Positions 45,316-56,645 of a stretch of DNA of 64,000 nucleotides are shown piece after piece (within the stretch, counting starts at the first letter, position 1; each line of letters opens with the position of its first letter). A model generated the notes under the pieces. The model ran no database searches. It was not told the origin of the DNA and worked only from the letters and a program-made list of their open reading frames with translations. The position numbers and the translations under genes are program-made. Origin of the DNA: Pseudomonas wenzhouensis (lineage in GTDB: Bacteria; Pseudomonadota; Gammaproteobacteria; Pseudomonadales; Pseudomonadaceae). Location of the stretch: positions 1,550,001 through 1,614,000 of the forward strand of contig NZ_CP072610.1 of assembly GCF_021029445.1 (NCBI RefSeq), read 5' to 3'.

Positions 45316-48012
45316 TCAGATGGTGATGCTCTGCGGCGGTGGCGTGCTCGGCTCGGACAGCTTGCTGATGATGGCTTGCTGCAGGCGCATGCAGAACTCC
45401 GGGTCCGACAGCGGCTGGTTGTTGGCGTCGGTGATGAAGAACACGTCCTCGACCCGCTCGCCAAGGGTGGCGATCTTGGCGTTCTGCAGCGACAGGTCGT
45501 ATTCGAGGAAAATGCGTCCGATCCGCGCCAGCAGGCCGGGGCGGTCCGGTGCGGTCAGTTCGAGGATGGTCACCGGGCGCTGCGCGTCGTTGTGGATGGT
45601 CACCTGCGGGGCGAAGGCGAAGTGCTTGAGCTGGCGCGGTACCCGGCGCTGGATGATGGTCGGGTAGTCGTCCGGGTTCTTCAGGGCTTCGATCAGGCCT
45701 TGGCGAATCTGTTTGATACGCGCCGGGTTATCGCCGATCGAGCCGCCATCGGCATCCAGCACCACGTAGGTGTCGAGGGTGAACTGGCTGGTGGAGGTGA
45801 TGATCCGCGCGTCGTGAATGTTCAGGTTGAGCTGGCTCATCGCCGCTACGGTCACGGCGAAGAAGTCATGCTGATCCGGTGCGTAGATGAAGATCTGCGT
45901 GCCACCCTCGAATTCGCGCTGGGTGGTTTCCTTCACCAGTACCAGCGGGCCGCCATCGTCCGGGTGCTGGAGAATGGCGTCGGTATGCCAGGCCACGTCG
46001 GTGGCCGTGTGGCGCAGGAAGTAGTCGTCGCCCAGTTGGCTCCATAGCTGTTCGGCATCGTCCGGGTCGGTGCCGCCGCGTACCAGGGTGTCCAGGGCGG
46101 CACTCTGCGTCTGCCGAATCTGCTCTTCGCGGTCCAGCGGATTTTCCAGGCCACGACGCAGGGCACGCTTGGTCTCGGTGTAGAGCTGGCGCAGCAGGCT
46201 GGCGCGCCAGGAGTTCCACAGGCTGGGGTTGGTGGCGTTGATATCGGCCACGGTCAGCACGTAGAGGTAGTCCAGGTGGGTCTGGTCACCGACGAACTGG
46301 GCGAAATCGTGAATCACCTGCGGGTCGGAAAGATCCTTGCGCTGCGCGGTGGTGGACATCACCAGGTGGTGCTGTACCAGCCAGACGATCAGCGCGCTGT
46401 CCCAGGCCGGCAGATGATGACGGCGGGCGAAGGCGTCGGCGTCCACCGCGCCCAGCTCCGAGTGATCGCCGCCACGGCCCTTACCGATATCGTGATACAG
46501 GCCGGCGAGGTAGATCAGCTCCGGTTTGGGCAGCTTGTCGATCAGCTTGCTGGCCAGCGGGAATTTCTCCGCCAGCTCCGGCCAGCGAAACTTGCGCAGG
46601 TGCTTGATCAGGTTGAGCGTGTGCGCATCGACCGTATAGATGTGGAACAGGTCATGCTGCATCTGCCCGACGATATGGCCGAACTCCGGGAGGTAGCGGC
46701 CGAGAATGCCGTAACGGTTCATCCGCCGCAGGTTGCGGTGAATGCCCTCCTTGCACTTGAACAGCTCGATGAACAGGCTGGTGTTGCGAATGTCCTTGCG
46801 GAACTCATCGTCGATCAGGTGGCGGTTTTCCCGCAGCAGGCGAATGCTGTCGGCGCGCACGCCCTTGATTTCGGGGTTCTGCGCCATCAGCACGAACACC
46901 TCGATGATGGCGAAGGGCGTACGCTTGAAGACGTTCGGGTGGGTCACTTCGATGTAGCCGTCACGCATCTGGAAGCGGCTGTTGAGCGGTGTCGCCGGGC
47001 CACTCTCGCCAGCGCGCAGGATCACTTCCTCGAAGTGCTGGTTGATCAGGTCCGACAGCTCGGAAATCCCCATCACCACGCGGTAGTACTTCTGCATGAA
47101 GTGTTCGATGCTGCGTTTGCCGTCGCCATCCTTGTAACCGAACAGGGCGGCGATCCTGGCCTGGTGATCGAACAGCAGGCGGTCTTCGGCGCGGCCGGCG
47201 AGCATGTGCAGGGCGTAGCGCACCTTCCACAGGAATTCCTGGCTGGAGGAGAGCAGGGCGTATTCACTTTCCAGCAAAAAGCCCTGGCCGACCAGCGCCT
47301 GCAGATTGAGCGTGCCGAACTGGCGGCGGGCGACCCAGAGCACGGTCTGGATGTCACGCAGCCCACCTGGCGAGCCCTTGACGTTGGGTTCGAGGTTGTA
47401 CTCGGTGTCGTTGTACTTGCCGTGGCGCGCCTTGCGCTCCTCGCGCTTGGCCAGATAGAAGTGCTTGCTCGGCCACATGACGTCGGTGCTGGTCACCTGC
47501 TGCATGCGCTGGCGCAGGTGCTCCGGGCCGGCGATGGTGCGGCTTTCCATCAGGTTGGTGATGACCGTCAGATCGGCGCGGGCTTCTTCCGCGCACTCAT
47601 TCACCGAGCGCACGCTCTGGCCGACTTCCAGGCCGATATCCCAGAGCAGGGTGAGAAAACCTTCGATGGGTTCGCGGAAGGTTTCGTGGTCATTGCTACC
47701 CAGCAGGATCAGCAGGTCGATGTCCGAGTAGGGGTGCAGCTCGCCGCGGCCGTAGCCGCCTACGGCGAGCAGGGCGATATCGCCTCCCGCGTTCCAGGTG
47801 AAGCGCTTCCAGGCTTCCTGCAGGATCTGATCGACGAACCAGGCGCGATCTTCGACCAGGCGGCGAATGTCGCGTCCGTCGCGAAAGCGTGAGTCCAGTA
47901 CCTCATGCGCGTGGCGAATGGCCTTCTTGAATGCGGCGATGGGGCTGGATTTAAGGGCCAGCTCGGCCTGGAACTGACCACGGTCAAACAGTTCGGGGTC
48001 CATCTGCGGCAT
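45316..48012 (-). CDS. glnD: Bifunctional uridylyltransferase/uridylyl-removing enzyme GlnD
   Basis: This 898-residue enzyme adds or removes UMP on PII protein in response to glutamine, and so controls nitrogen assimilation. Order: nucleotidyltransferase ([20 protein letters not shown]), HD domain ([18 protein letters not shown]), and two C-terminal ACT domains ([17 protein letters not shown] and [16 protein letters not shown]). I chose the ATG at 48012 because the Pseudomonas protein starts [15 protein letters not shown]. Only 73 bases separate it from map upstream. Confidence 0.96.
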   Translation of the reverse strand: MPQMDPELFDRGQFQAELALKSSPIAAFKKAIRHAHEVLDSRFRDGRDIRRLVEDRAWFVDQILQEAWKRFTWNAGGDIALLAVGGYGRGELHPYSDIDLLILLGSNDHETFREPIEGFLTLLWDIGLEVGQSVRSVNECAEEARADLTVITNLMESRTIAGPEHLRQRMQQVTSTDVMWPSKHFYLAKREERKARHGKYNDTEYNLEPNVKGSPGGLRDIQTVLWVARRQFGTLNLQALVGQGFLLESEYALLSSSQEFLWKVRYALHMLAGRAEDRLLFDHQARIAALFGYKDGDGKRSIEHFMQKYYRVVMGISELSDLINQHFEEVILRAGESGPATPLNSRFQMRDGYIEVTHPNVFKRTPFAIIEVFVLMAQNPEIKGVRADSIRLLRENRHLIDDEFRKDIRNTSLFIELFKCKEGIHRNLRRMNRYGILGRYLPEFGHIVGQMQHDLFHIYTVDAHTLNLIKHLRKFRWPELAEKFPLASKLIDKLPKPELIYLAGLYHDIGKGRGGDHSELGAVDADAFARRHHLPAWDSALIVWLVQHHLVMSTTAQRKDLSDPQVIHDFAQFVGDQTHLDYLYVLTVADINATNPSLWNSWRASLLRQLYTETKRALRRGLENPLDREEQIRQTQSAALDTLVRGGTDPDDAEQLWSQLGDDYFLRHTATDVAWHTDAILQHPDDGGPLVLVKETTQREFEGGTQIFIYAPDQHDFFAVTVAAMSQLNLNIHDARIITSTSQFTLDTYVVLDADGGSIGDNPARIKQIRQGLIEALKNPDDYPTIIQRRVPRQLKHFAFAPQVTIHNDAQRPVTILELTAPDRPGLLARIGRIFLEYDLSLQNAKIATLGERVEDVFFITDANNQPLSDPEFCMRLQQAIISKLSEPSTPPPQSITI

Positions 48013-48085
48013 GCGGTCGCCTTCCTTATATGAAGTGGAGCGTGTGCTGCGCTGCGCACGTTTCAATGCCGTGCACGGATCGCAC

Positions 48086-48868
48086 TCAGGCTGATGTGCG
48101 CGGCAAGGTATCGTCGCTGCGCAGGGTGAGGATCTCGTAGCCGTCAGCGGTGACCAGCACGGTGTGCTCCCATTGCGCGGAAAGCTTGCGGTCCTTGGTG
48201 ATCGCGGTCCAGCCATCGCCGAGCAGGCGGGTTTCCGGGCGACCCTGGTTGATCATCGGTTCGATGGTGAAGGTCATGCCTTCCTTGAGCTCCATGCCGG
48301 TGCCGGCCTTACCGTAGTGCAGCACCTGCGGCTCTTCATGGAATACGGCGCCGATGCCGTGCCCACAGTATTCGCGCACCACGGAGAAACCGTTCTTCTC
48401 GGCATGCTTCTGGATCACCTCGCCAATATCGCCCAGGCGCGTGCCAGGTTTGACCAGCTCGATACCTTTGTACATGCATTCCTGGGTGACCTTGGCCAGG
48501 CGCTCGGCCCACTCGGCCACCTTGCCGACCATGAACATCTTGCTGGTGTCGCCGTGGTAGCCGTCCTTGATCACGGTCACGTCGATATTCAGCACGTCGC
48601 CGTCTTTCAGTGGCTTGTCATTGGGGATGCCGTGGCAGACCACATGGTTGATCGAGGTGCAGATCGACTTGGGAAAGCCCTTGTAGTTGAGCGGGGCTGG
48701 AATGGCCTGCTGCACATTGACGATATAGTCATGGCAGATGCGATCCAGTTCATCGGTGGTGACCCCGGGCTTGACGTGTTCGCCGATCATCTCCAGCACT
48801 TCGGCGGCCAGGCGGCCGGCGACGCGCATTTTCTCGATTTCTTCGGCGGATTTGATGGTGACGGTCAT
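48086..48868 (-). CDS. map: Methionine aminopeptidase, type I
   Basis: This 260-residue enzyme removes the first methionine from new proteins. Metal ligands lie in [19 protein letters not shown] (two Asp), [14 protein letters not shown] (His), TFTIEPMIN (Glu) and the C-terminal [11 protein letters not shown] (Glu). The ATG at 48868 gives the usual [19 protein letters not shown] start. It is divergent from rpsB. Confidence 0.96.
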   Translation of the reverse strand: MTVTIKSAEEIEKMRVAGRLAAEVLEMIGEHVKPGVTTDELDRICHDYIVNVQQAIPAPLNYKGFPKSICTSINHVVCHGIPNDKPLKDGDVLNIDVTVIKDGYHGDTSKMFMVGKVAEWAERLAKVTQECMYKGIELVKPGTRLGDIGEVIQKHAEKNGFSVVREYCGHGIGAVFHEEPQVLHYGKAGTGMELKEGMTFTIEPMINQGRPETRLLGDGWTAITKDRKLSAQWEHTVLVTADGYEILTLRSDDTLPRTSA

Positions 48869-49193
48869 ATCGGGCTCTCGGATGCACGCGGAAAAGGCGC
48901 CTATATTAACAGCTGCGCGGCGCAAGCCCCAAAGGTAGCTGCGAGCCTCAAGCTACAAGCCGCAAGATGAAGCGCATGTGCCTGGGCGCGGTTGGCTTTG
49001 CCTCCGCTTGCAGCTCGGGGGCTGTAGCGTGTGGCCGCTTTGTGTGGTATAAAATGCGCCGCTTTACGGGTACTGCGCCCGAAAGCCTAAACCCACACAC
49101 GTATCGACACGGTTTCCTGGGTGCCTTACGACAAGTTCGAGGGTTGGAAGCTGGGATACGTGGAGGCCTAACCCGACTTATCAAGGAACTATC
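48869..49193 (+). promoter_or_regulatory. Promoter and leader region of rpsB
   Basis: The stretch between the divergent map and rpsB genes has repeats of AGCCTCAAGCTACAAGC type at 48935-48965. A TATAAA -10-like box lies at 49048-49053; the -35 is unclear. That leaves a leader of about 135 bases before rpsB. Long leaders upstream of rpsB are used for S2 autoregulation in related bacteria; here that is an inference. Confidence 0.5.
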
Positions 49194-49934
49194 ATGTCCC
49201 AAGTCAATATGCGCGATATGCTGAAGGCCGGTGTGCACTTCGGCCACCAGACTCGTTACTGGAACCCAAAAATGAAACCGTTCATTTTCGGCGCGCGTAA
49301 TAAAGTTCATATCATCAACCTGGAAAAAACCCTGCCGATGTTCAACGACGCCCTGTCGTTCGTTGAAAAGCTGGCTGCTGGCAAGAACAAGATCCTGTTC
49401 GTCGGCACCAAGCGTTCCGCTGGCAAGATCGTTCGCGAAGAAGCGGCTCGTTGCGGCTCGCCGTTCGTCGATCATCGCTGGTTGGGCGGCATGCTGACCA
49501 ACTTCAAAACCATCCGTGCTTCGATCAAGCGCCTGCGCGAGCTGGAAACCCAGTCCCAGGACGGTACTTTCGACAAACTGACCAAGAAAGAAGCGCTGAT
49601 GCGTACTCGTGATCTGGAAAAACTGGATCGCAGCCTGGGTGGTATCAAGGACATGGGCGGTCTGCCGGACGCGCTGTTCGTGATCGACGTTGATCATGAG
49701 CGCATTGCTATCACCGAAGCCAACAAGCTGGGTATCCCGGTCATCGGCATCGTCGATACCAACAGCAGCCCGGAAGGCGTTGACTACATCATCCCGGGTA
49801 ACGATGACGCCATCCGTGCCATCCAGCTGTACATGGGTGCCATGGCTGATGCCGTGATCCGTGGTCGCAGCAACGCTGGCGGCGCCACCGAAGAGTTCGT
49901 CGAAGAAGTCGCGGCCGAGAGCGCTGCAGGCTAA
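49194..49934 (+). CDS. rpsB: 30S ribosomal protein S2
   Basis: This 246-residue ribosomal protein has the S2 signatures [20 protein letters not shown] and [19 protein letters not shown]. An AAGGA box precedes the ATG. The codon use is that of highly expressed genes. Confidence 0.98.
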   Translation: MSQVNMRDMLKAGVHFGHQTRYWNPKMKPFIFGARNKVHIINLEKTLPMFNDALSFVEKLAAGKNKILFVGTKRSAGKIVREEAARCGSPFVDHRWLGGMLTNFKTIRASIKRLRELETQSQDGTFDKLTKKEALMRTRDLEKLDRSLGGIKDMGGLPDALFVIDVDHERIAITEANKLGIPVIGIVDTNSSPEGVDYIIPGNDDAIRAIQLYMGAMADAVIRGRSNAGGATEEFVEEVAAESAAG

Positions 49935-49970
49935 GCGGTAACGCCAAGCATTTAGCGTTATGCGCTGTGC

Positions 49971-49994
49971 AAAAGGGGGCTAGGCCCCCTTTTT
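49971..49994 (+). terminator. Terminator/attenuator between rpsB and tsf
   Basis: AAAAGGGGGC and GCCCCCTTTTT form a stem with a two-base turn, followed by Ts. It probably reduces but does not stop reading into tsf, which lies about 50 bases on. Confidence 0.85.
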
Positions 49995-50045
49995 GCCACT
50001 CACAGATTTTGATTTGGTTGAAGACCTACCGAGAGGATTTTCAAG

Positions 50046-50909
50046 ATGGCAGAGATTACTGCAGCCCTGGTTAAAGAACTGCGCGAGCGTACCGGCCAAG
50101 GCATGATGGAATGCAAGAAGGCACTGGTTGCCGCCGGTGGCGACATCGAGAAAGCCATTGATGACATGCGTGCTTCCGGCGCCATCAAGGCTGCCAAGAA
50201 GGCTGGCAACATCGCCGCCGAAGGTTCCATCGCCGTTCGCGTCGAAGGCGGCCGTGGTCTGATCATCGAAGTCAACTCGCAGACCGACTTCCTGGCTCTG
50301 CAGGACGACTTCAAGGCCTTCGTCAAGGAAAGCCTCGACGAAGCCTTCGAACAGAACCTGACCGAAGCCGCTCCGCTGATCGCCTCGCGCGAATCCGCCC
50401 GTGAAGCCCTGGTGGCCAAGTGTGGCGAGAACGTCAACATCCGTCGCCTGACCGCTGTTTCCGGTGACACCGTAGGTGCTTACCTGCACGGTCACCGCAT
50501 CGGTGTTCTGGTCGTCCTGAAAGGCGGTAACGACGAGCTGGCCAAGCACGTTGCCATGCACGTTGCTGCTTCGAACCCGGCCGTGGTTTCCCCGGATCAG
50601 GTTTCCGAAGAGCTGGTTGCCAAGGAAAAGGAAATCTTCCTGCAGCTGAACGCCGAGAAGATCGCCGGCAAGCCGGAAAATATCGTCGAGAACATGGTCA
50701 AGGGCCGTATCGCCAAGTTCCTGGCCGAAGCCAGCCTGGTCGAGCAAGCCTTCATCATGGATCCGGAAGTCAAGGTCGGTGACCTGGTGAAGAAAGCCGG
50801 TGCCGAAGTCGTGTCCTTCGTGCGTTACGAAGTGGGCGAAGGCATCGAGAAGGCCGAGACCGACTTCGCTGCCGAAGTGGCTGCCCAGGTTGCTGCCAGC
50901 AAGCAGTAA
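50046..50909 (+). CDS. tsf: Elongation factor Ts
   Basis: This 287-residue protein exchanges GDP for GTP on EF-Tu. Signature LRERTGQGMMECKKALVAAG is at the start and VNSQTDFLA in the middle. An AGAGGA box lies before the ATG. Confidence 0.98.
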   Translation: MAEITAALVKELRERTGQGMMECKKALVAAGGDIEKAIDDMRASGAIKAAKKAGNIAAEGSIAVRVEGGRGLIIEVNSQTDFLALQDDFKAFVKESLDEAFEQNLTEAAPLIASRESAREALVAKCGENVNIRRLTAVSGDTVGAYLHGHRIGVLVVLKGGNDELAKHVAMHVAASNPAVVSPDQVSEELVAKEKEIFLQLNAEKIAGKPENIVENMVKGRIAKFLAEASLVEQAFIMDPEVKVGDLVKKAGAEVVSFVRYEVGEGIEKAETDFAAEVAAQVAASKQ

Positions 50910-50933
50910 TCGGCAGTTAGGCCAGTTGTCCCG

Positions 50934-50966
50934 AGAGGCTGCCCGCTTGCGCGTGCAGCCTCTTTG
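50934..50966 (+). terminator. Possible terminator after tsf
   Basis: AGAGGCTGC and GCAGCCTCT form a perfect 9-base stem with a 12-base loop, followed by only three Ts. Confidence 0.6.
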
Positions 50967-51094
50967 CCGAATAAGGGGCGACAAATATTCAAGCGGCCTT
51001 GCAACCCGAGGTCGTCGGTGCGTTCGAAGTGCCGGATAATTGCAGCGCTTAAGCGTTGCTAAAGAATTTCAAATCGCCGCAGGAGAGACTTGCC

Positions 51095-51838
51095 ATGGCT
51101 CAGCAGACTACGGGTCGCCAACCTCGTTACAAACGCATTCTGCTCAAACTCAGCGGCGAGGCCCTGATGGGCTCGGAAGATTTCGGTATCGATCCCAAGG
51201 TGCTCGATCGCATGGCGCTGGAAGTCGGCCAGTTGGTCGGCATCGGCGTGCAGGTCGGTCTGGTGATCGGTGGTGGCAACCTGTTCCGTGGCGCGGCGCT
51301 GTCCGCAGCGGGCATGGATCGTGTAACCGGCGACCATATGGGGATGCTGGCCACGGTGATGAACGCGCTGGCCATGCGTGATGCGCTGGAGCGCTCGAAC
51401 ATCCCGGCCATCGTCATGTCGGCGATTTCCATGGTCGGTGTGACCGATCACTACGACCGCCGCAAGGCCATGCGTCACCTCAAGACCGGTGAGGTGGTGA
51501 TTTTCGCTGCCGGCACTGGCAACCCCTTCTTCACCACGGATTCGGCTGCCTGCCTGCGCGCCATCGAGATCGATGCCGACGTGGTTCTGAAGGCGACCAA
51601 GGTCGATGGCGTGTACACTGCCGACCCGTTCAAGGATCCGCATGCCGAGAAATTCGAGCGCCTGACCTATGACGAGGTGCTTGATCGCAAGCTGGGTGTG
51701 ATGGATCTGACGGCCATCTGCCTGTGCCGCGATCACAACATGCCGCTGCGGGTCTTCAACATGAACAAGCCCGGTGCCCTGCTGAACGTTGTAGTAGGTG
51801 GCGCCGAAGGAACTCTGATCGAGGAGGATGCACAATGA
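51095..51838 (+). CDS. pyrH: UMP kinase
   Basis: This 247-residue kinase makes UDP. Landmarks are [24 protein letters not shown] and [13 protein letters not shown]. The ATG at 51095 has an AGGAGA box at 51081-51086. Its stop overlaps the frr start (ATGA). Confidence 0.97.
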   Translation: MAQQTTGRQPRYKRILLKLSGEALMGSEDFGIDPKVLDRMALEVGQLVGIGVQVGLVIGGGNLFRGAALSAAGMDRVTGDHMGMLATVMNALAMRDALERSNIPAIVMSAISMVGVTDHYDRRKAMRHLKTGEVVIFAAGTGNPFFTTDSAACLRAIEIDADVVLKATKVDGVYTADPFKDPHAEKFERLTYDEVLDRKLGVMDLTAICLCRDHNMPLRVFNMNKPGALLNVVVGGAEGTLIEEDAQ

Positions 51839-52392
51839 TCAACGACATCAAGAAAGACGCCCAGGAGCGCATGAGCAAGTCCCTGGAAGCGCTGGGCCGC
51901 AACCTGGCTGCCATTCGTACCGGTCGTGCCCACCCGAGTATTCTCGATAGCGTCAAGGTGCCGGCCTGGGGCAGTGACATGCCGCTCAATCAGGTGGCTG
52001 CGGTGTCTGTCGAAGATGCCCGTACTCTGAAGATCGTTGCGCACGACAAGAACCTCAGTGCTGCCATCGAGAAGGCCATCATGACGTCCGACCTGGGCCT
52101 CAACCCGAGCAGCGCCGGTACCACCATTCGTGTACCGATGCCGGCGCTGACCGAGGAAACCCGCAAGGGCTATACCAAGCAGGCGCGTGGCGTGGCCGAA
52201 GATGCCAAGGTGGCCGTGCGCAACGTGCGTCGTGATGCCCTGGCCGAGCTGAAGAAACTGTCCAAGGCCAAGGAAATCAGTGAAGACGAAGAGCGTCGTG
52301 CCGCAGACGAGCTGCAGAAGATCACCGACAAGTTCATCGCTGATGTCGACAAGGCGCTCGAGGTGAAAGAAGCGGATCTGATGGCCGTTTGA
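51835..52392 (+). CDS. frr: Ribosome recycling factor
   Basis: This 185-residue protein frees ribosomes after termination. It has [20 protein letters not shown] and the conserved C-terminal [12 protein letters not shown]. It starts inside the pyrH stop with GAGGAGG upstream. Confidence 0.97.
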   Translation: MINDIKKDAQERMSKSLEALGRNLAAIRTGRAHPSILDSVKVPAWGSDMPLNQVAAVSVEDARTLKIVAHDKNLSAAIEKAIMTSDLGLNPSSAGTTIRVPMPALTEETRKGYTKQARGVAEDAKVAVRNVRRDALAELKKLSKAKEISEDEERRAADELQKITDKFIADVDKALEVKEADLMAV

Positions 52393-52409
52393 CGGCTGGA
52401 CGCCCATAC

Positions 52410-53156
52410 ATGGACAAGAACAAGCAGGGGGCGGTGCCACGGCATGTCGCCATCATCATGGATGGCAACAACCGCTGGGCGAAGAAACGCCTGTTGCCGG
52501 GTGTGGCAGGGCACAAGGCTGGAGTCAGCGCGGTTCGCGCGGTGATCGAGGTCTGTGCCGAGTCGGGCGTCGAGGTGCTGACCCTGTTCGCGTTCTCCAG
52601 TGAGAACTGGCAGCGCCCCGCCGAAGAGGTCGGTGCGCTGATGGAGCTGTTCCTGGGTGCGCTGCGGCGCGAAGCCAGGCGGCTGCTGGACAACGACATC
52701 AGCCTGCGCATCATCGGTGATCGTTCGCGCTTTCATCCCGAGCTGCAGGCGGCCATGCGCGAAGCCGAGCAGCTGACTGCCGGCAACCGGCGTTTCACCT
52801 TGCAGATCGCGGCCAACTACGGCGGGCAGTGGGATATCGCCCAGGCTGCTCAGCGCCTGGCGCGTGAGGTACAGGCAGGTCATCTGCAGCCTGAGGACAT
52901 CAGTCCGCAGCTGCTGCAGGGCTGTCTGGCCACTGGCGATCTGCCTTTGCCCGACCTGTGCATTCGCACGGGTGGCGAGCATCGCATCAGCAATTTCCTG
53001 CTGTGGCAGCTCGCGTACAGCGAGCTGTACTTTTCCGACCTCTATTGGCCGGACTTCAAGCACGAGGCCATGCGCAAGGCGCTGGCCGATTTCGCTACCC
53101 GCCAGCGTCGCTTCGGCAAGACCAGCGAGCAGGTGGAAGCTGAGGCGCGCTCTTAA
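52410..53156 (+). CDS. uppS: Undecaprenyl diphosphate synthase
   Basis: This 248-residue cis-prenyltransferase makes the lipid carrier for cell-wall and O-antigen units. Motifs are AIIMDGNNRWAKKR, FAFSSENWQRP and the C-terminal CIRTGGEHRISNFLLWQ. The ATG at 52410 is preferred to a TTG seven codons before. Confidence 0.97.
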   Translation: MDKNKQGAVPRHVAIIMDGNNRWAKKRLLPGVAGHKAGVSAVRAVIEVCAESGVEVLTLFAFSSENWQRPAEEVGALMELFLGALRREARRLLDNDISLRIIGDRSRFHPELQAAMREAEQLTAGNRRFTLQIAANYGGQWDIAQAAQRLAREVQAGHLQPEDISPQLLQGCLATGDLPLPDLCIRTGGEHRISNFLLWQLAYSELYFSDLYWPDFKHEAMRKALADFATRQRRFGKTSEQVEAEARS

Positions 53157-53971
53157 TGTTGAAACAACGAATCATCACGGCGCTGGTATTGCTGCCTATC
53201 GCTCTGGGCGGCTTTTTCCTGCTCGATGGCGCTGCCTTTGCCTGGTTCATTGGTCTGGTGGTAACGCTGGGCGCCTGGGAGTGGGCGCGTTTGGCGGGGC
53301 TCCAGGCGCAGCCGCTGCGGGTGGCCTATGCCGTTGCAGTGGTCGTGTTGCTCGCGGCGCTGTACATGTTTCCGCTGTTCGCGCCCGTGCTGTTGGCGGT
53401 GGCGGTGCTGTGGTGGCTGGCGGCGACCTTCCTGGTGCTGACCTATCCAGATAGCAGCCGCTACTGGGGGGCAATGCCGGGGCGCTTGCTGATCGGCTTG
53501 CTGATTCTGTTGCCGGCCTGGCAGGGGCTGGTGCTGCTGAAGCAATGGCCTCAGGCCAATGCGCTGATCATTGCGGTGATGGTGCTGGTCTGGGGGGCGG
53601 ATATTGGTGCCTACTTCTCCGGCAAGGCCTTCGGCAAGCGCAAGCTGGCACCCAGGGTCAGCCCGGGCAAGAGCTGGGAAGGCGTGTATGGTGGTCTGGC
53701 TGCCAGTCTGTCGATCACCTTGGTGGTCGGCCTGCAGCAGGGTTGGTCGGCCTCCGGGTTGGTGCTGGCCCTGCTTGGCGCGGCTGTAGTGGTGCTGATC
53801 TCCGTCGTGGGCGACCTGACCGAGAGCATGTTCAAGCGTCAGTCGGGCATCAAGGACAGCAGTAATCTGCTGCCGGGCCATGGTGGTGTGCTGGACCGAA
53901 TTGACAGCCTTACCGCCGCCATTCCGGTATTCGCCGCACTGCTCTGGCTGGCTGGCTGGGGCTCGCTGTGA
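53156..53971 (+). CDS. cdsA: Phosphatidate cytidylyltransferase
   Basis: This 271-residue membrane enzyme makes CDP-diacylglycerol. The family signature is near the C-terminus: [19 protein letters not shown], then [14 protein letters not shown]. About seven helices. Its start overlaps the uppS stop by one base. Confidence 0.96.
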   Translation: MLKQRIITALVLLPIALGGFFLLDGAAFAWFIGLVVTLGAWEWARLAGLQAQPLRVAYAVAVVVLLAALYMFPLFAPVLLAVAVLWWLAATFLVLTYPDSSRYWGAMPGRLLIGLLILLPAWQGLVLLKQWPQANALIIAVMVLVWGADIGAYFSGKAFGKRKLAPRVSPGKSWEGVYGGLAASLSITLVVGLQQGWSASGLVLALLGAAVVVLISVVGDLTESMFKRQSGIKDSSNLLPGHGGVLDRIDSLTAAIPVFAALLWLAGWGSL

Positions 53972-55152
53972 GCGCCGTGCAGCAGGTCACGGTGCTGGGG
54001 GCGACCGGCTCCATCGGCCTCAGCACGCTGGATGTGATCGCACGTCATCCCGGGCGTTATCAGGTGTTCGCCCTGAGCGGTTTTTCCCGGCTGGCGCAAC
54101 TGCAGGCGCTGTGTGTGCAACATCGCCCGCGCTATGCCGTGGTGCCTGATGCTGAGGCGGCGCGTGAACTGCAGGGCGCTCTGCGTGCTGCCGGTCTGGT
54201 GACCGAAGTGCTGGCGGGGGAGGCAGGGCTGTGCGCCGTGTCCGCTGATCCCGCCGTCGACTGCGTGATGGCTGCCATTGTTGGCGCTGCCGGGCTCAGG
54301 CCGACGCTGGCTGCGGTGCAGACCGGCAAGAAAGTGCTGCTGGCCAACAAGGAAGCGTTGGTGATGTCTGGCGCCCTGTTCATGCAGGCCGTCAGGCAGA
54401 GCGGGGCGGTGCTGCTGCCCATCGACAGCGAGCACAACGCCATTTTCCAGTGTCTGCCCGGCGACTATGCACGCGGTTTGCAGGCAGTCGGCGTGCGCCG
54501 TGTGCTGTTGACGGCTTCCGGCGGGCCATTCCGCGAGACGCCTCTGGCCGAGCTGGAGCATGTCACGCCGGAACAGGCCTGCGCACATCCCAACTGGTCG
54601 ATGGGGCGCAAGATTTCGGTCGATTCGGCCAGCATGATGAACAAGGGGCTGGAGATGATCGAGGCCTGCTGGCTGTTCGATGCCCGCCCCGAGCAGATCG
54701 AGGTGGTCATCCACCGGCAGAGCGTGATTCACTCGCTGGTCGATTACGTCGACGGTTCGGTGCTGGCCCAGCTGGGCAATCCGGATATGCGCACGCCGAT
54801 TGCCCACGCCTTGGCCTGGCCGGAGCGTATCGACTCAGGCGTATCGCCGCTGGATCTGTTCACCGTCGGTCGCCTGGATTTCGAGCGTCCCGACGAGCAG
54901 CGCTTCCCCTGCCTGCGCCTGGCGCGCGAGGCGGCGCAGGCTGGCGGCAGTGCACCGGCGATGCTCAATGCGGCCAATGAGGTGGCAGTCGAGGCGTTCC
55001 TGCAGCGGCGCATCCGTTTCAGCGATATCGCGGGTATGATCGAGTCCGTACTGAACGCGCAGCCTGTCCAGGCTGTCGAAGCGCTCGACGCTGTTTTCGA
55101 CGCTGACCGGCGTGCGCGTGAGTTGGCCGGGCAGTGGCTCGCGCGCCGTTGA
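53968..55152 (+). CDS. dxr: 1-deoxy-D-xylulose 5-phosphate reductoisomerase
   Basis: This 394-residue NADPH enzyme is the second step of the non-mevalonate isoprenoid pathway. [20 protein letters not shown] is the NADPH motif; [15 protein letters not shown] and [19 protein letters not shown] form the active site. It starts with GTG, overlapping the cdsA stop. Confidence 0.97.
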   Translation: MSAVQQVTVLGATGSIGLSTLDVIARHPGRYQVFALSGFSRLAQLQALCVQHRPRYAVVPDAEAARELQGALRAAGLVTEVLAGEAGLCAVSADPAVDCVMAAIVGAAGLRPTLAAVQTGKKVLLANKEALVMSGALFMQAVRQSGAVLLPIDSEHNAIFQCLPGDYARGLQAVGVRRVLLTASGGPFRETPLAELEHVTPEQACAHPNWSMGRKISVDSASMMNKGLEMIEACWLFDARPEQIEVVIHRQSVIHSLVDYVDGSVLAQLGNPDMRTPIAHALAWPERIDSGVSPLDLFTVGRLDFERPDEQRFPCLRLAREAAQAGGSAPAMLNAANEVAVEAFLQRRIRFSDIAGMIESVLNAQPVQAVEALDAVFDADRRARELAGQWLARR

Positions 55153-55206
55153 TCGCGGCTATGCAGGGCCGTTGCGTATCGGTGCCTGAGCATCTGGAGA
55201 AGTGAA

Positions 55207-56559
55207 ATGAGTGGGTTGTACATGCTGGTTGGCACCCTGATTGCCTTGGGTGTCCTGGTGACCTTTCACGAGTACGGGCACTTCTGGGTAGCCCGCCGCT
55301 GCGGCGTCAAGGTACTGCGTTTCTCCGTTGGCTTCGGTACGCCACTGGTGCGTTGGCATGACCGCCAGGGTACCGAGTTCGTCATAGCGGCCATTCCTCT
55401 GGGCGGCTACGTGAAGATGCTCGATGAGCGCGAGGGCGATGTGCCGGCCGAGCTCGCCGAGCAATCGTTCAATCGCAAGAGCGTGCGCCAGCGCATCGCT
55501 ATCGTCGCTGCCGGCCCGCTGGCCAATTTCCTGTTGGCGCTGCTGTTCTTCTGGTTCGTCGCCATGCTCGGCAGTCAGCAGGTGCGCCCCGTCATTGGTG
55601 CAGTGCAGGCGGACAGCCTGGCCGAGATGGCCGGCTTGCGTGCCGGGCAGGAGATCGTCGCGGTCAATGGTGAGGCCACCAGTGGTTGGGCGGCGGTCAA
55701 TCTGCAGCTGGTCAGGCGCCTGGGCGAGAGTGGTGCGCTCGACCTGCGTGTGCTCGAGCCCGGCTCGACGGTTGAGACGGCCAAGCAGGTGCAACTGGAC
55801 AACTGGTTGCGCGGCGTCGATGAGCCGGATCCGATTGGCTCGTTGGGTATTCGTCCCTGGCGTCCCGTGCTGGAGCCGGTGTTGGCTGAAGTCGATTCCA
55901 AGGGGCCGGCCCATGCGGCAGGTTTGCGCGAGGGCGACCGTCTGCTCGCGCTTGACGATGAGCCACTGGCCGACTGGCAGGAACTGGTCGACCGCGTGCG
56001 GGCCATGCCGGGCGAGGCGATTACCTTGCGTGTCGAGCGCGACGGGCAGGCGCAGGACGTGCAGCTGACCCTGGCCTCGCGCGGTGACGGCGAGGCGCGC
56101 ACAGGTTATCTGGGGGCGGGGGTACAGGGTGTCGAATGGCCGCCGCAGATGCTTCGCGAGGTGCGTTACGGCCCACTTGAGGGTGTGGTCGAAGGTATGC
56201 GCCAGACCTGGGCGATGAGCGTGCTGACCCTCGATTCGCTGAAGAAAATGCTGTTCGGTGAGCTCTCGGTAAAAAACTTGAGTGGGCCGATAACCATTGC
56301 TAAAGTGGCTGGCGCTTCAGCTGAGTCAGGGCTGGGGGATTTCCTGAAATTCCTTGCCTATCTGAGTATTAGCCTGGGGGTTCTCAATCTGCTGCCAATT
56401 CCTGTACTGGATGGTGGGCATCTGCTGTTTTATCTGGTCGAGTGGGTGCGTGGTCGCCCCTTGTCTGAGCGGGTTCAGGGTTGGGGGATGCAGATCGGCA
56501 TCAGTCTGGTCATCGGGGTCATGCTACTGGCCCTGGTCAACGACCTCAGCCGCCTGTGA
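55207..56559 (+). CDS. rseP: RseP site-2 membrane protease
   Basis: This 450-residue intramembrane metalloprotease cleaves anti-sigma factors in the envelope stress response (RseA/MucA type). HEYGH at the first helix and NLLPIPVLDGGHL near the end bind zinc. Two PDZ domains lie at about residues 120-200 and 220-300. Confidence 0.96.
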   Translation: MSGLYMLVGTLIALGVLVTFHEYGHFWVARRCGVKVLRFSVGFGTPLVRWHDRQGTEFVIAAIPLGGYVKMLDEREGDVPAELAEQSFNRKSVRQRIAIVAAGPLANFLLALLFFWFVAMLGSQQVRPVIGAVQADSLAEMAGLRAGQEIVAVNGEATSGWAAVNLQLVRRLGESGALDLRVLEPGSTVETAKQVQLDNWLRGVDEPDPIGSLGIRPWRPVLEPVLAEVDSKGPAHAAGLREGDRLLALDDEPLADWQELVDRVRAMPGEAITLRVERDGQAQDVQLTLASRGDGEARTGYLGAGVQGVEWPPQMLREVRYGPLEGVVEGMRQTWAMSVLTLDSLKKMLFGELSVKNLSGPITIAKVAGASAESGLGDFLKFLAYLSISLGVLNLLPIPVLDGGHLLFYLVEWVRGRPLSERVQGWGMQIGISLVIGVMLLALVNDLSRL

Positions 56560-56645
56560 GCATTGCTGAATCACGTTCTTGAGTTTTAAAAGAAGTGTCG
56601 CCTAAGCGGCAGTTTTTATCGTCAGTTGGAATAAGAAAGGACTTC

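Noticed and set aside
46276..47892. A 538-codon open frame antisense to glnD
   Set aside because: glnD is unambiguous, and the antisense frame has filler composition.
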